Positions 55,701-64,000 of a stretch of 64,000 nt of DNA are shown here, in pieces. The translations under genes and the position numbers were made by a program. This DNA comes from Heliocidaris erythrogramma. Taxonomy: Eukaryota > Echinodermata > Echinoidea > Camarodonta > Echinometridae. How positions within the stretch are numbered: position 1 is the stretch's first letter; every line of letters starts with the position of its first letter. The notes under the pieces are model-generated. The model made no database searches, was not told where the DNA came from, and saw only the letters and a program-made list of their open reading frames with translations. The DNA lies in assembly GCA_025617745.1 (NCBI GenBank), contig CM046870.1, positions 25,897,501 to 25,961,500 on the forward strand. The letters are read 5' to 3'.

Positions 55701-58135
55701 ATCGACACATTGGTACAATAGGCTACAGTCCTAGAGGCCGATGGCCTATATCGACTTTCGAGCATACAAATCAAACAGGCCGTTCTCTCTCTCTCTCTGC
55801 ACGTGGTAGTATACTGTTAATACATGGTTGGAAGTGCGTTGGTGCGATCTGGCAACACGAAGGTTTTTATCGTGGTGTACTATACGCACGAGGCGCAAGC
55901 CGAGTGTGTTTGACACCACAGAGAGAGAGAGAGACAGAGAACGGCCTGTTTGATTTGTATGCTCGAAAGTCGATATAGGCCATCGGCCTCTAGGACTGTA
56001 GCCTATTGTTGATTTGTTGTTTTTGTTGACATTGTTTTTGTTGACATTAGCACGACGATCGATATCGCGATATTGATAGCGTGTACCGTATAGCGTGCAA
56101 AAACATATAGCAAAATCGAGTCGTATTGTCATGTTTACAGGTTTACAGGTGTGCAATAGACCCCTTTTTCCGTATGTTATCACTTTTTTTGCACAGTCAC
56201 GTGGTGTTATTTGACCAATCAGGATGGCTACATTCTTGAACCCGTTTTATAACATTTTATTAACAGATACATTTTATCATAGGCTTGATTAGCGTAGGGA
56301 CTAACACATTCAAAATGACGTTTCGTGTGCAGCAGGTTATTAATACCAATCCTTCGGACTTCCGAAACCTTGCCCAAGGCCCTAATACCCCCGTTTCAAG
56401 AAGTTGCGTCTGTGCCTATATTGACAGCGTCTGGCCCTGCAATATGCAAGTATTCCTAAATGTCCTTGATTGGCTCACTATAATTGACTCCCTGTGTGTA
56501 GCCTATAACCCGTTGAAAACTAGGAATCATTCCACTGTACAAATGATTTCATTCATTACAAAGAAATTCATGCAATAGTCTATGTATATTACATATTTCA
56601 CGCCAGTGTATACGGTCGACGCCGATTTAGTGTCATAAAATTCGAATCTTGCGCTAAGCCGTTACGTTGCACCTCCCCGTCAAAGACTTGCGTCTTTGTC
56701 TAGAGACTGCGTCCGGACCTTCTTGAACGGCGCAATGGAATTGACACCTCGTGTGAAACGGGCATAATAACCTCGTACGTCATTTATATCGAATATTTTC
56801 CTGGTTCAGGTATTTCACATACATGTACACTTGTTTATCTCATTTTGTCTTTTTTTTTTCTTGCGATAGGCTGCGCAAACGGACTTACTGAAAGGAGTAC
56901 ACGATAAAGCAGGTTGCAGGACAACTAGAAACATGCACCCATTGTACAACAACAACCTCTTCAGTGACATAACTTTGAAAGTAGGCGAGCGCATTTTCTA
57001 CGCACACCGTTTAATTCTTAGTGCCTGGAGTGACGTCTTTAAGACGATGCTGTGTAATCCTACGTGGCAAGCCCAAAACGCATCATCGACGACACACCAG
57101 GACCTCGTCGAGGAGGAGCATTGTGAAAAGGTATTTGATGATTTCCTCAAGTTCCTTTATACATCAGGAGTCAGCTTGTCTGGAGATAATGTGTTGTCAT
57201 TGATTCGATTGGCAGATAAATACCTTGTACCGGAGCTGCGGACATTATGCGAAAGGTTTATCTCAGAGAATCGCAGCAATGTCAAGGTGACAATACCTCT
57301 TCTTCGGTCTGCGTCCGAACTTGCAATGCCAGAAATGGCAGAACTTTGCTCTCGAAATCTCGCAAGTCATTTCAATTTGTTGACCAATGAAATTATTACC
57401 CGCATTGACGAGGACACCATGGTATCTCTCTTGGACAGCAAGCATGAACTGATAGTGGATGATGAATACTCTGTTTTCGAAACGATTGAACCGTGGTTGG
57501 AAAATTGTCAGGACAATAATATCTTCATGAAAGTTATCTCGCTAATCCGATTTCCTTACATGAGCGCATCCCAACTAAAGCAAGCAACCGATACTAAGGT
57601 TTTTAGCAGGGTGGAGGCCTTGTCGCCTGACTTCTGTCTCACTATCTGGCAACTACAGTCATTGTACAACGAGAGAAACCTAGAGGACCTGCCAGAAGAC
57701 TTTCCTCGGCCGAGGTTGTACCTCAATAATAACAAAACAGTTTGGATGCTATGCAATAGTATCTCTGGCATGGAAGAAAAAATATTTGTCAATATCATCC
57801 CGTTCATGGGAAAACGCATCAATGCCAAAGTGATTTTCGTGCAAGAGGCAGCGTGCCAACTTGAAGCGAAAAGCATATCTAACTCTGCGAACACTCTTCT
57901 TGTGATCTCGTTAGAGCGTACCTGTAAGGTGAAAATTGGGGTTGAAGTTACATGTACTGGAGGAGTGAGGCAGTATTTCACGGAAGCAGACCAGATACAT
58001 CATCAGTCATTTTCTGAATCGTTCGTGTTCGATGTCACCACCTTTCTGAAGGCTTCTACTAGTAGTCAGAAAATACAGATCCGACTATCAGCAATTATGG
58101 AAGAAGAAGTAGAAAAAGAATGTCGACAGGAATAG
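52614..58135 (+). CDS. BTB-BACK domain protein, BTBD17-like (gene span, 2 exons)
   Basis: Exons 52614-52718 and 56870-58135 give 456 residues. Order: acidic N-terminus (1-35), BTB domain (~57-165; LFSDITLKVG, FYAHRLILSAWSDVFKTML, FLKFLYTSGVSLSGDNV, LIRLADKYLVPELR), BACK domain (~172-270; ending PWLENC...RFPYMSASQL), then a C-terminal beta-rich region starting RPRLYLNNN. BTB mediates dimerisation and often binds Cullin-3, so a substrate-adaptor or scaffold role is possible. It is a paralog of the partial gene at 1-816. The intron (~4.15 kb) is filled by a CR1-like LINE on the opposite strand. The name BTBD17-like rests on architecture only. Confidence 0.82.
53290..55380 (-). mobile_element. 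CR1-like LINE, dead copy, in the BTB gene intron
   Basis: On the minus strand from ~55380 to ~53290: FGFR...THALLAFIEK-like wording, FLDISKAFDTINHD (55200-55260), LSNRKQFVSVNG and CGVP(K/Q) (55060-55160), then FADDT (54977-54991). At the 3' end, NYFCPKTIMFTGPSYWNARP and LYSFKHKLKELL (53540-53660) form the usual end of CR1/Jockey-type ORF2. Several frameshifts and stops lie between motifs. A TTAA-type element splits it at 53746-54391. It is inactive, and antisense to the host gene. Confidence 0.78.
53746..54391. mobile_element. TTAA-flanked miniature element in the CR1-like LINE, copy 2
   Basis: The ends AGGACAATTAACC and GGTTAATTTCCCT are inverted and flanked by TTAA (53742-53745, 54392-54395). 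It shares GGCTGCCATTTT and GCTAGCAGACGATA words with 12808-13700, so both belong to one family. Confidence 0.82.
55715..56009. repeat. Near-perfect hairpin with ~85-90-bp arms
   Basis: Arms 55715-55799 and 55919-56009 are inverted copies differing only in the (CT)n part (shared ACAATAGGCTACAGTCCTAG, GGCCGATGGCCTATATCG and ACAAATCAAACAGGCCGTTC). The loop is ~120 bases with its own weaker inverted pair. It lies in the BTB gene intron. Confidence 0.9.
56010..56869. other. BTB gene intron, non-coding
   Basis: Contains a GACGTTTCGTGTGC segment near 56320 resembling the inverted-repeat element at 58313-58520, and ends in the T-rich tract and acceptor TTGCGATAG of exon 2. No other gene is seen. Confidence 0.45.
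56870..58135 (+). CDS. BTB-BACK gene, exon 2
   Basis: Acceptor after a long T tract (CTTGCGATAG|GCT). It opens AAQTDLLKGVHDKAGC, 21 codons in frame ahead of the internal Met at 56933, and runs to TAG at 58133-58135. BTB and BACK are both here. The internal ATG could serve as an alternative start, but the conserved LLKGVHDKA lead-in argues for the exon junction. Confidence 0.86.
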   Translation, partial: AAQTDLLKGVHDKAGCRTTRNMHPLYNNNLFSDITLKVGERIFYAHRLILSAWSDVFKTMLCNPTWQAQNASSTTHQDLVEEEHCEKVFDDFLKFLYTSGVSLSGDNVLSLIRLADKYLVPELRTLCERFISENRSNVKVTIPLLRSASELAMPEMAELCSRNLASHFNLLTNEIITRIDEDTMVSLLDSKHELIVDDEYSVFETIEPWLENCQDNNIFMKVISLIRFPYMSASQLKQATDTKVFSRVEALSPDFCLTIWQLQSLYNERNLEDLPEDFPRPRLYLNNNKTVWMLCNSISGMEEKIFVNIIPFMGKRINAKVIFVQEAACQLEAKSISNSANTLLVISLERTCKVKIGVEVTCTGGVRQYFTEADQIHHQSFSESFVFDVTTFLKASTSSQKIQIRLSAIMEEEVEKECRQE

Positions 58136-58162
58136 CACCTCGTTTGATGCATAATCATCCCA

Positions 58163-58299
58163 GGGGGCGTTTCATGAAAGGACTTGTCAGATATTTTATC
58201 CGACAAATGTGCTCTCAGCCAATCAGATGCAAGGATTTCAGTAGCTTATAACAGTTGTCGGATGAAATATCCGACAACTTCCTTTCATGAAACGCTCCC
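58163..58299. mobile_element. 137-bp miniature element (GGCGTTTCATGAAAGG ends)
   Basis: The ends GGGGCGTTTCATGAAAGG and CCTTTCATGAAACGCTCC are inverted. An inner pair, ATATTTTATCCGACAA against TTGTCGGATGAAATAT, follows. Almost the whole element folds on itself. Located in the 3' flank (possibly 3' UTR) of the BTB gene. Confidence 0.75.
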
Positions 58300-58312
58300 G
58301 AGGATAGCTAGA

Positions 58313-58520
58313 GCCCGGCTCACACGAGGCGTCATTTGCTGGCGTTCGGACCGTGTCAGCGAAATGTACGGTATCATGAAATAATATCGTTTGAAACGTG
58401 ATTCCAAAATGAACTGTGCTAACAATATGTGTTATACCTGGCGCATGTGTTAATTACCCTTACATGCTCAATTAGCGCAGGCACTGACGCAATCGAAATG
58501 ACGCCTCGTGCGAGCCGGAC
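58313..58520. mobile_element. 208-bp inverted-repeat element
   Basis: The ends GCCCGGCTCACACGAGGCGT and its inverse (ACGCCTCGTGCGAGCCGG) at 58500-58519, with GTCATTTGC/GCAATCGAAATGAC just inside. The interior is AT-rich. Confidence 0.65.
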
Positions 58521-58669
58521 TTTAAAGGAGCCGGTGAAAGTGATTTTCGCTTCAAGGTTCAAGATTAGTTAGAAAAACGTGGCAGTATAATATTTGAATG
58601 GCATGCAAGGATAGAGTGAACAATAATGGAGGTAGTCCATATTAAAATCCATGAATATCCATGAATATA

Positions 58670-58687
58670 AATAAATATATATATTTA

Positions 58688-58725
<38 letters not shown>
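58670..58725. repeat. (TA)n microsatellite
   Basis: ATATAT runs of ~50 bases just beyond the 3' end of the Penelope-like element. Confidence 0.85.
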
Positions 58726-58727
<2 letters not shown>

Positions 58728-58751
58728 GAAAAGGTGGATAAACCCTTATTT

Positions 58752-58795
58752 ATCAGCTACTGCCAGTTTCATACCGAAGCAATCATCAGGCTGAT
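58752..58795 (-). ncRNA. Hammerhead ribozyme (type I) of the Penelope-like element
   Basis: On the minus strand, 58795 to 58752: ATCAGC (stem I, 5'), CTGATGA core (58789-58783), TTGC-TTCG-GTAT stem II with a UUCG loop (58782-58771), GAAA core (58770-58767), ACT-GGC-AGT stem III (58767-58759), cleavage-site A (58758), then GCTGAT (stem I, 3'; 58757-58752), the exact partner of ATCAGC. All conserved core bases and an NUH (GUA) cleavage site are present. Stem II is weak (one wobble, one terminal mismatch). Hammerheads are known from Penelope-like elements. Confidence 0.85.
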
Positions 58796-59031
58796 GAGTT
58801 TCATTCGTTGAAGAAAATATCATTAATAATCCGAAAGACGCAAAATAAACAGTTACTAAAGAAAATCTACGTTTATAATCGATTGCAGAGTTTAAGAAAT
58901 AGTAGCTAACTTCAGTTGACAAAAGCAAAGGAACAATGAATCGATTAACTACGAAAAAATTACGAAAAATTATTAAGTTATTAAATGAGGAAACAGTGCA
59001 ATGCGTGTGTGGAAAAACACTAGACTTATAT

Positions 59032-59628
59032 TTATCTCTTCGGGCGGTTGAGAAAGAGCTTTAACTTGAACTTATTTCTGTGTCTACATGTAGACACAAG
59101 CTCTGTTCTGTTGTTGAGTGATGTTTCTGGGTCCGCACACGCAATGCACAGTTTCTCAGCAAGGCATAGATGACACTTTTTAGTTGAGTTGCTGTAAGGC
59201 CGGGCGTGTTGGACAACGCTCCAATCGATGTCAAAGTTCGTCTTGGTGTCATTGAGTTGCCATACGTACTTAGACAGTTTGGTTGCATTGGCATTGGACC
59301 TGTGAGGTAGTGAGTGCTTGTGGTTTGTGTATCTGGTTTTGAACGTGCCTTCGGTGAGGCCAATGTATTCCATCTGCTTATCAGTTGTAGAAACGGTTGC
59401 TTTGTAAATGATTGATGTACTCAGGCATTTACCGTTGAGGGGGCATTCAGGTTTACGGCGGCAGTTGCATTCTTTATTGGGTGTTTCAGATGGGGGTGTC
59501 AGGATCTTCTTGTTGTGCTGAGAGATGATGGAGCGCATGTTCGGCATACAGGAGTAACTTAGCTTGATGGTGTTTCTGTTAAATATATTGTGAAGTGGTG
59601 ATCGCTTGTGGAAGTGCTTGTTGAGCAA
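59032..59628 (-). pseudogene. Penelope-like GIY-YIG endonuclease region
   Basis: 198 codons. CNCRRKPECPLNGKC, then IIYKATVSTTDKQMEYIGLT, EGTFKTRYTNHKHS and SKYVWQLND match the GIY-YIG nuclease of Penelope-like elements: the IY and YIG strands, the Arg in FKTRY and the following His are present. A CHLCLAEKLCI segment follows. The endonuclease cuts target DNA during insertion. It belongs to a different lineage from the fragment at 48813-49082, whose wording differs strongly. Confidence 0.82.
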
Positions 59629-59933
59629 CTGGAGGAAAGTTCGGCCGATGTTAGTGGTGGTGTTTTTGCTGAATGGGGGGTTGAACCAAATTATGTTCCT
59701 TTGGCGTCTTCGTTTGGGCTCTTGGGGTGTTTCGGTGTAAGAGAAGGTGGGTGTGTGGCCGCTGGCTCTGAGTGCGTCTTCATAATCTGGATAGGCAGTT
59801 TCAAATGTTGGTTTGGAATTGGACAGGTCATTGATTCGTCTGTTGATGGCAGAAGGTTGGAACTGTAGTTGATGTACATGGGGGAATCATTAGGCTTCCT
59901 GTACGGTCTGAAAGATCCATCTATGAGTGATAG

Positions 59934-61474
59934 CAGTGGCGGATCCAGGGGGGGGGGCACAGCCGGCCCGTCCCCCCCCCCCCCCTTTTGGAAGCTAAAT
60001 ATGAATTTTGACCAGAGACGATCCTCCATTTTCTCGATTGTGCCCCCCTTTTAGACTTTTTTTTGGTGTTTTTTTTTGCTTGTCAGGGAATCATGGAGGG
60101 AAACTGGGCCCCCATAACCCCTTACTGAGCGATTTTTGAAGGTTTGGCGAAATCTTTTTTGGGGTCCCTACTATATGCGTTGTGTAAAAAAATACATGTA
60201 TCTTAATACAATGAGAGTGTTTAGTATGCTAAAAACTCATATTCTGGATAATAAAAAATTCTGGATTACTAAAAAAAATTAAAGACTTTTTCATAAAAGG
60301 AAGTGTATATTTTGCTCAAACGAATTGAAGTACAAAGGCAAAATTTAGTGTGTTAAAGAATTCTTGATATGAGAGTATTCTTTCCAAGATGACCCCTATT
60401 CAAATTGGCTGTCGAAATAATATACTTCTTTTGCATTTTATATTTAAAATGGCTGCACGTGTGCTCAAGATGTGGCTATTTACGTCTTGTTTTAAAAGTA
60501 TATATAAGTGACCAGGCACCACAAAACCACCAAAACGTCGCGCTGTGTGATTTTCAGTTTAATAGAGCTCAATCAATGTATTTTTGCTTGCCATGGTCAA
60601 ATTTTAGTTTGGGGTATTTCCTGAAAGTGTATACTTTTTTCTAAGTTATCTAAAAATTTCGAGGCAACAAACAATCTAAAAGTGGTATTTTTGACAGTTT
60701 TTTTATTAGACTAAGTGTGTCTTCTCTGGATGTTGTAGTATTACTTTTCTTTTTTACGACCCTGAATACTTGTCTCATTTTGATCTCCCATAACTTTTAA
60801 ACAGAGTAACTTCTTGCCTTGATACTTGGGCACTATGATGAACAGGATATGACTAATTAGTATGAAAGTTTTAGGACAATCTGATAATCCCTTCATTGAA
60901 ATTTTCATTGAGTTCTAATCCTCCTTTTGTCATCTTAGCACAACACCTTGCAAGTCAGGTTGCTTCAGTAGACTTAAGAGTTAAGTATGTTAAATGATTC
61001 TTGAAATAGATCCGCTCGTGTTTTTTCTTTGTTGTTGTTTTTTGTGTGTTTAAAATGGCCGTCAAATTCAAAATGTCCACCAAAACATTCCATTATATTT
61101 TTTTTCCTTTTTAGGGTGGTAGATATAAAGAACACGAGAACAGTTTGGTTTAAACGCATCAATATTGATTTAAAGGGTAAAGTTTAATATGAAGAATAAT
61201 TCTGGATAGAAGTACATTTTTCCAAGATGGTCGCAGAATAACAACTGCCGAAAGTATAATTGTTTTGCGTCTGATAATTTTTCGCTTTAATGTTTCAAAA
61301 TTAGCAAAGCGGAAGAATTTTACTTGCATGGTATCTTTAATACCGTATTTCAGCAGTGCCGGATCTGTTTTGCGATTTTTACCTTGGGATGGGGAAAGCC
61401 CTTCCCACACCCTCTTCTTACTCGCCGCTTGCGCCCCCCCCCCCCCGTATTTCAAATTCCTGGATCCGCCACTG
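59934..61474. mobile_element. G/C-rich element ends facing each other (one element or two)
   Basis: CAGTGGCGGATCCAGG (59934-59949) and CCTGGATCCGCCACTG (61459-61474) are perfect inverted ends. The first ~250 bp is a reverse copy of part of 4035-4416 (CCCCTTACTGAGCGATTTTT, GAAGGTTTGGCGAAA). No target duplication joins the two ends, so these may be ends of two separate copies with unrelated sequence between (60180-61340 holds nothing recognised). Confidence 0.5.
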
Positions 61475-62205
61475 ATTTCAGGATTGCTGTCGATGTGTTA
61501 GGATGTAGCTATTTGCATCTAAAACGCTTGCATCGTACCGTAAAAACGTATCATTAATAATACGATGTTTAAAAAAATTAATCAGTTTGAAAATAAGTTC
61601 GAAATGACCAACTGTGTCAAAACACCTTTAGTCATTTTGCATCTGATTATTGAGCACTTTTCAAAGTAGACTTTTATATGCATGATTCTACAGAATACAT
61701 TGTTTTAAATGTTTCGCTTTTTATTGCATATTAATCGGACTTATATATAACATGTATAATGTAACCCTATTCGGAGCCTAATCATTTTTTAGACTCCCCA
61801 CATTTATTTTTTTTTTCTCCTGTCATATACTGATATCTCTCGAATCTTTCTCCCTTTATTTACCATACTTTATACTTGATTTGAGTTCTTGTATTGTAAC
61901 CGACTCTTATATATGTTTGTGAAATCTAAATCAGTATCTCATGGTTAAGAAAAATATTGCACAAGAAGGAGCTTTTCCTTTGTATCTTCGATATGTGCTT
62001 ATAATACGTACTAGAAATTAAAATAGGACTTGTACTGATAAGTACTTATATGGAGTTTTCTGCTATCAATCTATAACCAGCTTCATTTGACCATGATCAT
62101 TTTTTAATTATTATAGCCTTAGTTGTTGTTAATGTTGAGTATTATGTAAATAAACTCAAATTCGAAATTGAAACACAAGCCTATCGATTCGATTATTGTA
62201 GGCGT
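61475..62205. other. Non-coding stretch, nothing recognised
   Basis: AT-rich sequence without a gene or clear repeat. Confidence 0.45.
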
Positions 62206-62279
62206 AAAGGTACCCCCCCCCCCTCCACCCTCTCCTTTTCCTCCTATCAATGGCCCGAGAGAAAATAACTTTGAAGAAA

Positions 62280-62362
62280 AAAATTTGTTCGATCCCCGGC
62301 ATGGCACTTAGGTCCTTGAGGAAGGCATTTTTCTATACATTGCTCTTTTATCGTACATTAAA
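62280..62362 (+). mobile_element. SINE 3' fragment
   Basis: GTTCGATCCCCGGCATGGC looks like a B box and the GTCCTTGAGGAAGGCATTTT tail matches the GTCCTTG(G/A)GNAAGGCA style of tRNA-derived SINE tails. The A-box half is missing or too diverged to see. Confidence 0.45.
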
Positions 62363-62389
62363 TAAATGATGTTTGCCATAATAATACTC

Positions 62390-62435
62390 TGTGCGTGTGT
62401 GTGTGTGTGTGTGTGTGTGCACGCGCGCGCACACA
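62390..62435. repeat. (GT)n / (GC)n microsatellite
   Basis: GT repeats followed by GCGCGCGCAC. Confidence 0.85.
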
Positions 62436-62727
62436 TATGTGTGTTTCTTTTTTTTTAAGTGAGTGTGTGCGTGCATGTGGGTGCGTGGTGTGTGTGCGTA
62501 GAGAGAGAAAGAGATGGTAGGATGGGGGTGTGGATGTATGAGGCCGTAGGGGTGGGTGCCTGTTTGTACGTGTGTGTCTATGTGAGAAAGAGAAAGAGAG
62601 GGAGAGTGATAGAGAGATGAACTCTTTCCCCCTAATATTTTCTCTTACTGTACAGAAGAGTATATCCCGGTCTTGGCTTTAGAGGGCACAGAGGGATCGC
62701 TAAATATTGAAAAAAGGGGGGTCTTAA

Positions 62728-63176
62728 AGGGATACAGCACCAGGCGGTCGTGGAGAAAGTCAGGATTGCGTAAGCCCCATTCACTCGTACACAAGGTTTG
62801 TTTTTCGAGCGCACCCGTCGGACTGCACGTCGGGCGGAGCGTGCATGATGCGCGGCGACCAGTCTGTCTGAATAGACCTGTTTACTAATTTACTGCACTT
62901 TATGCATGTTTCTCTCCAGAATCCTTAGTTACCAACTATTTGGTGCACCTGCTATGCATAATGACATCTCTATAGATGGAATCCATTTTGCAAACTTTAG
63001 TTGTTGCTATGTCGGGCAAGCTCTGGCAAGCTTTTGAGTCGTCAAGAGAAATTTTTGTTCAAAAAGTATGCATAAAATTAGTAAACAGGTCTATTTTGCG
63101 CCCCGCGGGCAACGGGTAACGGTCATGGTGCCTCTCGCGGCATAAAAACGTCCACAATATGCGGTTGAGTATCCCT
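62728..63176. mobile_element. TTAA-flanked miniature element, GGGATAC type, copy B
   Basis: The ends AGGGATACAGC and GAGTATCCCT are inverted and flanked by TTAA (62724-62727, 63177-63180). It matches 52024-52315 except for the nested element at 62875-63091. Confidence 0.85.
62875..63091. mobile_element. 217-bp miniature element, GACC-ended, copy 3 (nested)
   Basis: The ends GACCTGTTTACTAA and TTAGTAAACAGGTC are perfect inverted repeats, flanked by TA (62873-62874, 63092-63093). It interrupts copy B between CAGTCTGTCTGAA and TTTTGCGC; copy A at 52024-52315 shows the uninterrupted arrangement. Confidence 0.87.
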
Positions 63177-63180
63177 TTAA

Positions 63181-63903
63181 AGGTCAATGCAAACTTTTTA
63201 ACATGTTAAGCACACAAAGCAAGTATTGGACAGTTTGATAACAAGTAGAGAATGCATCGGTTCTCACGAGGCGATATTTCGATTACGTCAGTAGCACCGT
63301 TAATTGAGCCTGTTAGAGCAATTAACCCATACGCCAGGTATAATCTTTTACACTAGAGTAGTTTACACACTGTACCTTTATTTTGACTTAAAAACTTCCT
63401 TTAACAGAATTAATATAATTATATCAATAGAAAACCTAAAACACTCTGGGCATATTTGTCAGTGCTTGGTCCCCTTTAAACCCCTTTAATATCCGAGAAA
63501 ATTCATAGGCCTATTTGACAAAAAAATAACATTTTCCCCGTGTTAATCGGTGGAAAATAAAAGATAACTGTAGTGTTCTGGGGAGCGCGCATTGCATTGT
63601 GGTAAGGTCTGAAACCTAAGGGCTCAAACCTGTATAAAATGAAGATAGGTATCCCTGAAGATTATTTAAAATCGGAAACTATGACTTTATAAGGGGAGCA
63701 TGTCTGCATAGAATTATCCACTACCCTTGCCCAGTTACAGAACTAATTAAATTGCTGCAAGCAAACTATTAAAATGAATAAATAGGCATACATAATATTA
63801 ATTCATTCTCATTATTCCTTCGTTAAACTCTGACCGAACACCTATCAAACTCATGACACCGGTTTTCACTTCCTGTTCTTACTATGCTTCTGTATCTTTT
63901 CAG
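63181..63903. other. Non-coding stretch, probably intron
   Basis: Nothing recognised. It ends in CTTCTGTATCTTTTCAG, a good acceptor for the exon at 63904. Confidence 0.45.
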
Positions 63904-64000
63904 GAAACAGTCCATGTCAAAGCAGTGGAGATGAAGTCCACGCCAACTCCTAACATGCCTAAGGAGCCACCTAAGCTCGCCCCATATCTGAAGGCTTCAA
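63904..64000 (+). CDS. Partial exon of an unrecognised gene
   Basis: After a strong polypyrimidine-AG acceptor, one frame stays open to the window end: ETVHVKAVEMKSTPTPNMPK and then EPPKLAPYLKAS. Codon use looks coding (many G/C third positions), unlike the AT-rich flank. The Pro/Lys-rich peptide gives no domain. The gene is on the + strand and its other exons are outside the window. Confidence 0.5.

Larger units (their letters stand above)
58741..59933 (-). mobile_element. Penelope-like element, 3' part with ribozyme
   Basis: On the minus strand: a linker after RT (NIIWFNPPFSKNTTTNIG-like, 59640-59700), then LLNKHF...NTIKLSYSCMPNM, a Cys-rich CNCRRKPECPLNGKC and the GIY-YIG domain. A 3' region with a hammerhead follows. 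The upstream side stops at the G/C-rich element end at 59934, so the RT core is lost here. The element is inactive. Confidence 0.82.

Noticed and set aside
59934-61474. One 1.5-kb element
   Set aside because: The ends are perfect inverted repeats but the flanks share no target duplication and the Penelope-like sequence does not resume; kept only as a low-confidence pair of ends.

Overview
This window is animal nuclear DNA: spliced genes with GT-AG introns, a long satellite, and dense layers of DNA transposons, LINEs, Penelope-like elements and SINE pieces. The repeat mixture (Tx1-like and CR1-like LINEs, Penelope elements, SINE tails, mariner-, hAT- and TTAA-type miniature elements, long G/C runs) fits a marine invertebrate, perhaps an echinoderm or another deuterostome. 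The species cannot be fixed from the sequence alone.

Genes, all on the + strand. (1) 1-816 is the 3' end of a BTB-BACK (BTBD17-like) gene, followed by a decayed partial copy of its last exon at 1585-2130. (2) 20875-20934 is a possible short first exon behind a CCAAT/ETS-type promoter. (3) 38235-47637 is CIR1, the RBPJ/CBF1-interacting corepressor, in six exons with a transposon-filled first intron. (4) 52614-58135 is a second BTB-BACK gene in two exons, paralogous to the one at the left edge. (5) 63904-64000 is the start of an unrecognised exon that runs off the window.

Layout. 2.7-9 kb holds nested miniature elements and AT-rich tandem copies. 9.0-15.3 kb is a dead Tx1-like LINE split by two miniature elements, one of them cleanly at TTAA. 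15.67-20.68 kb is a 5-kb element with ~690-bp terminal inverted repeats; each arm carries 14-bp perfect palindromes spaced 21-22 bp. 21.0-22.9 kb and 27.1-38.0 kb are two oppositely oriented arrays of one ~214-bp satellite (about 9 and 51 copies), separated by ~4 kb that includes a 2.15-kb inverted-repeat element. 38.5-40.9 kb is a 2.4-kb element with a 7-bp target duplication, inside CIR1 intron 1. 42.2-42.7 kb is an alternating set of three SINE copies. 48.3-48.8 kb is an assembly gap. 48.8-50.1 kb and 58.7-59.9 kb are Penelope-like remnants with GIY-YIG endonuclease domains; the second ends in what reads as a complete 44-nt hammerhead ribozyme. 53.3-55.4 kb is a dead CR1-like LINE with its own TTAA insertion.

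Points most worth checking: the phased palindrome arrays, the inverted satellite with its matching flanks, the hammerhead ribozyme, the possible poison exon of CIR1, and two reading-frame problems in CIR1. No complete autonomous transposase gene was seen. Most elements appear non-autonomous or dead.
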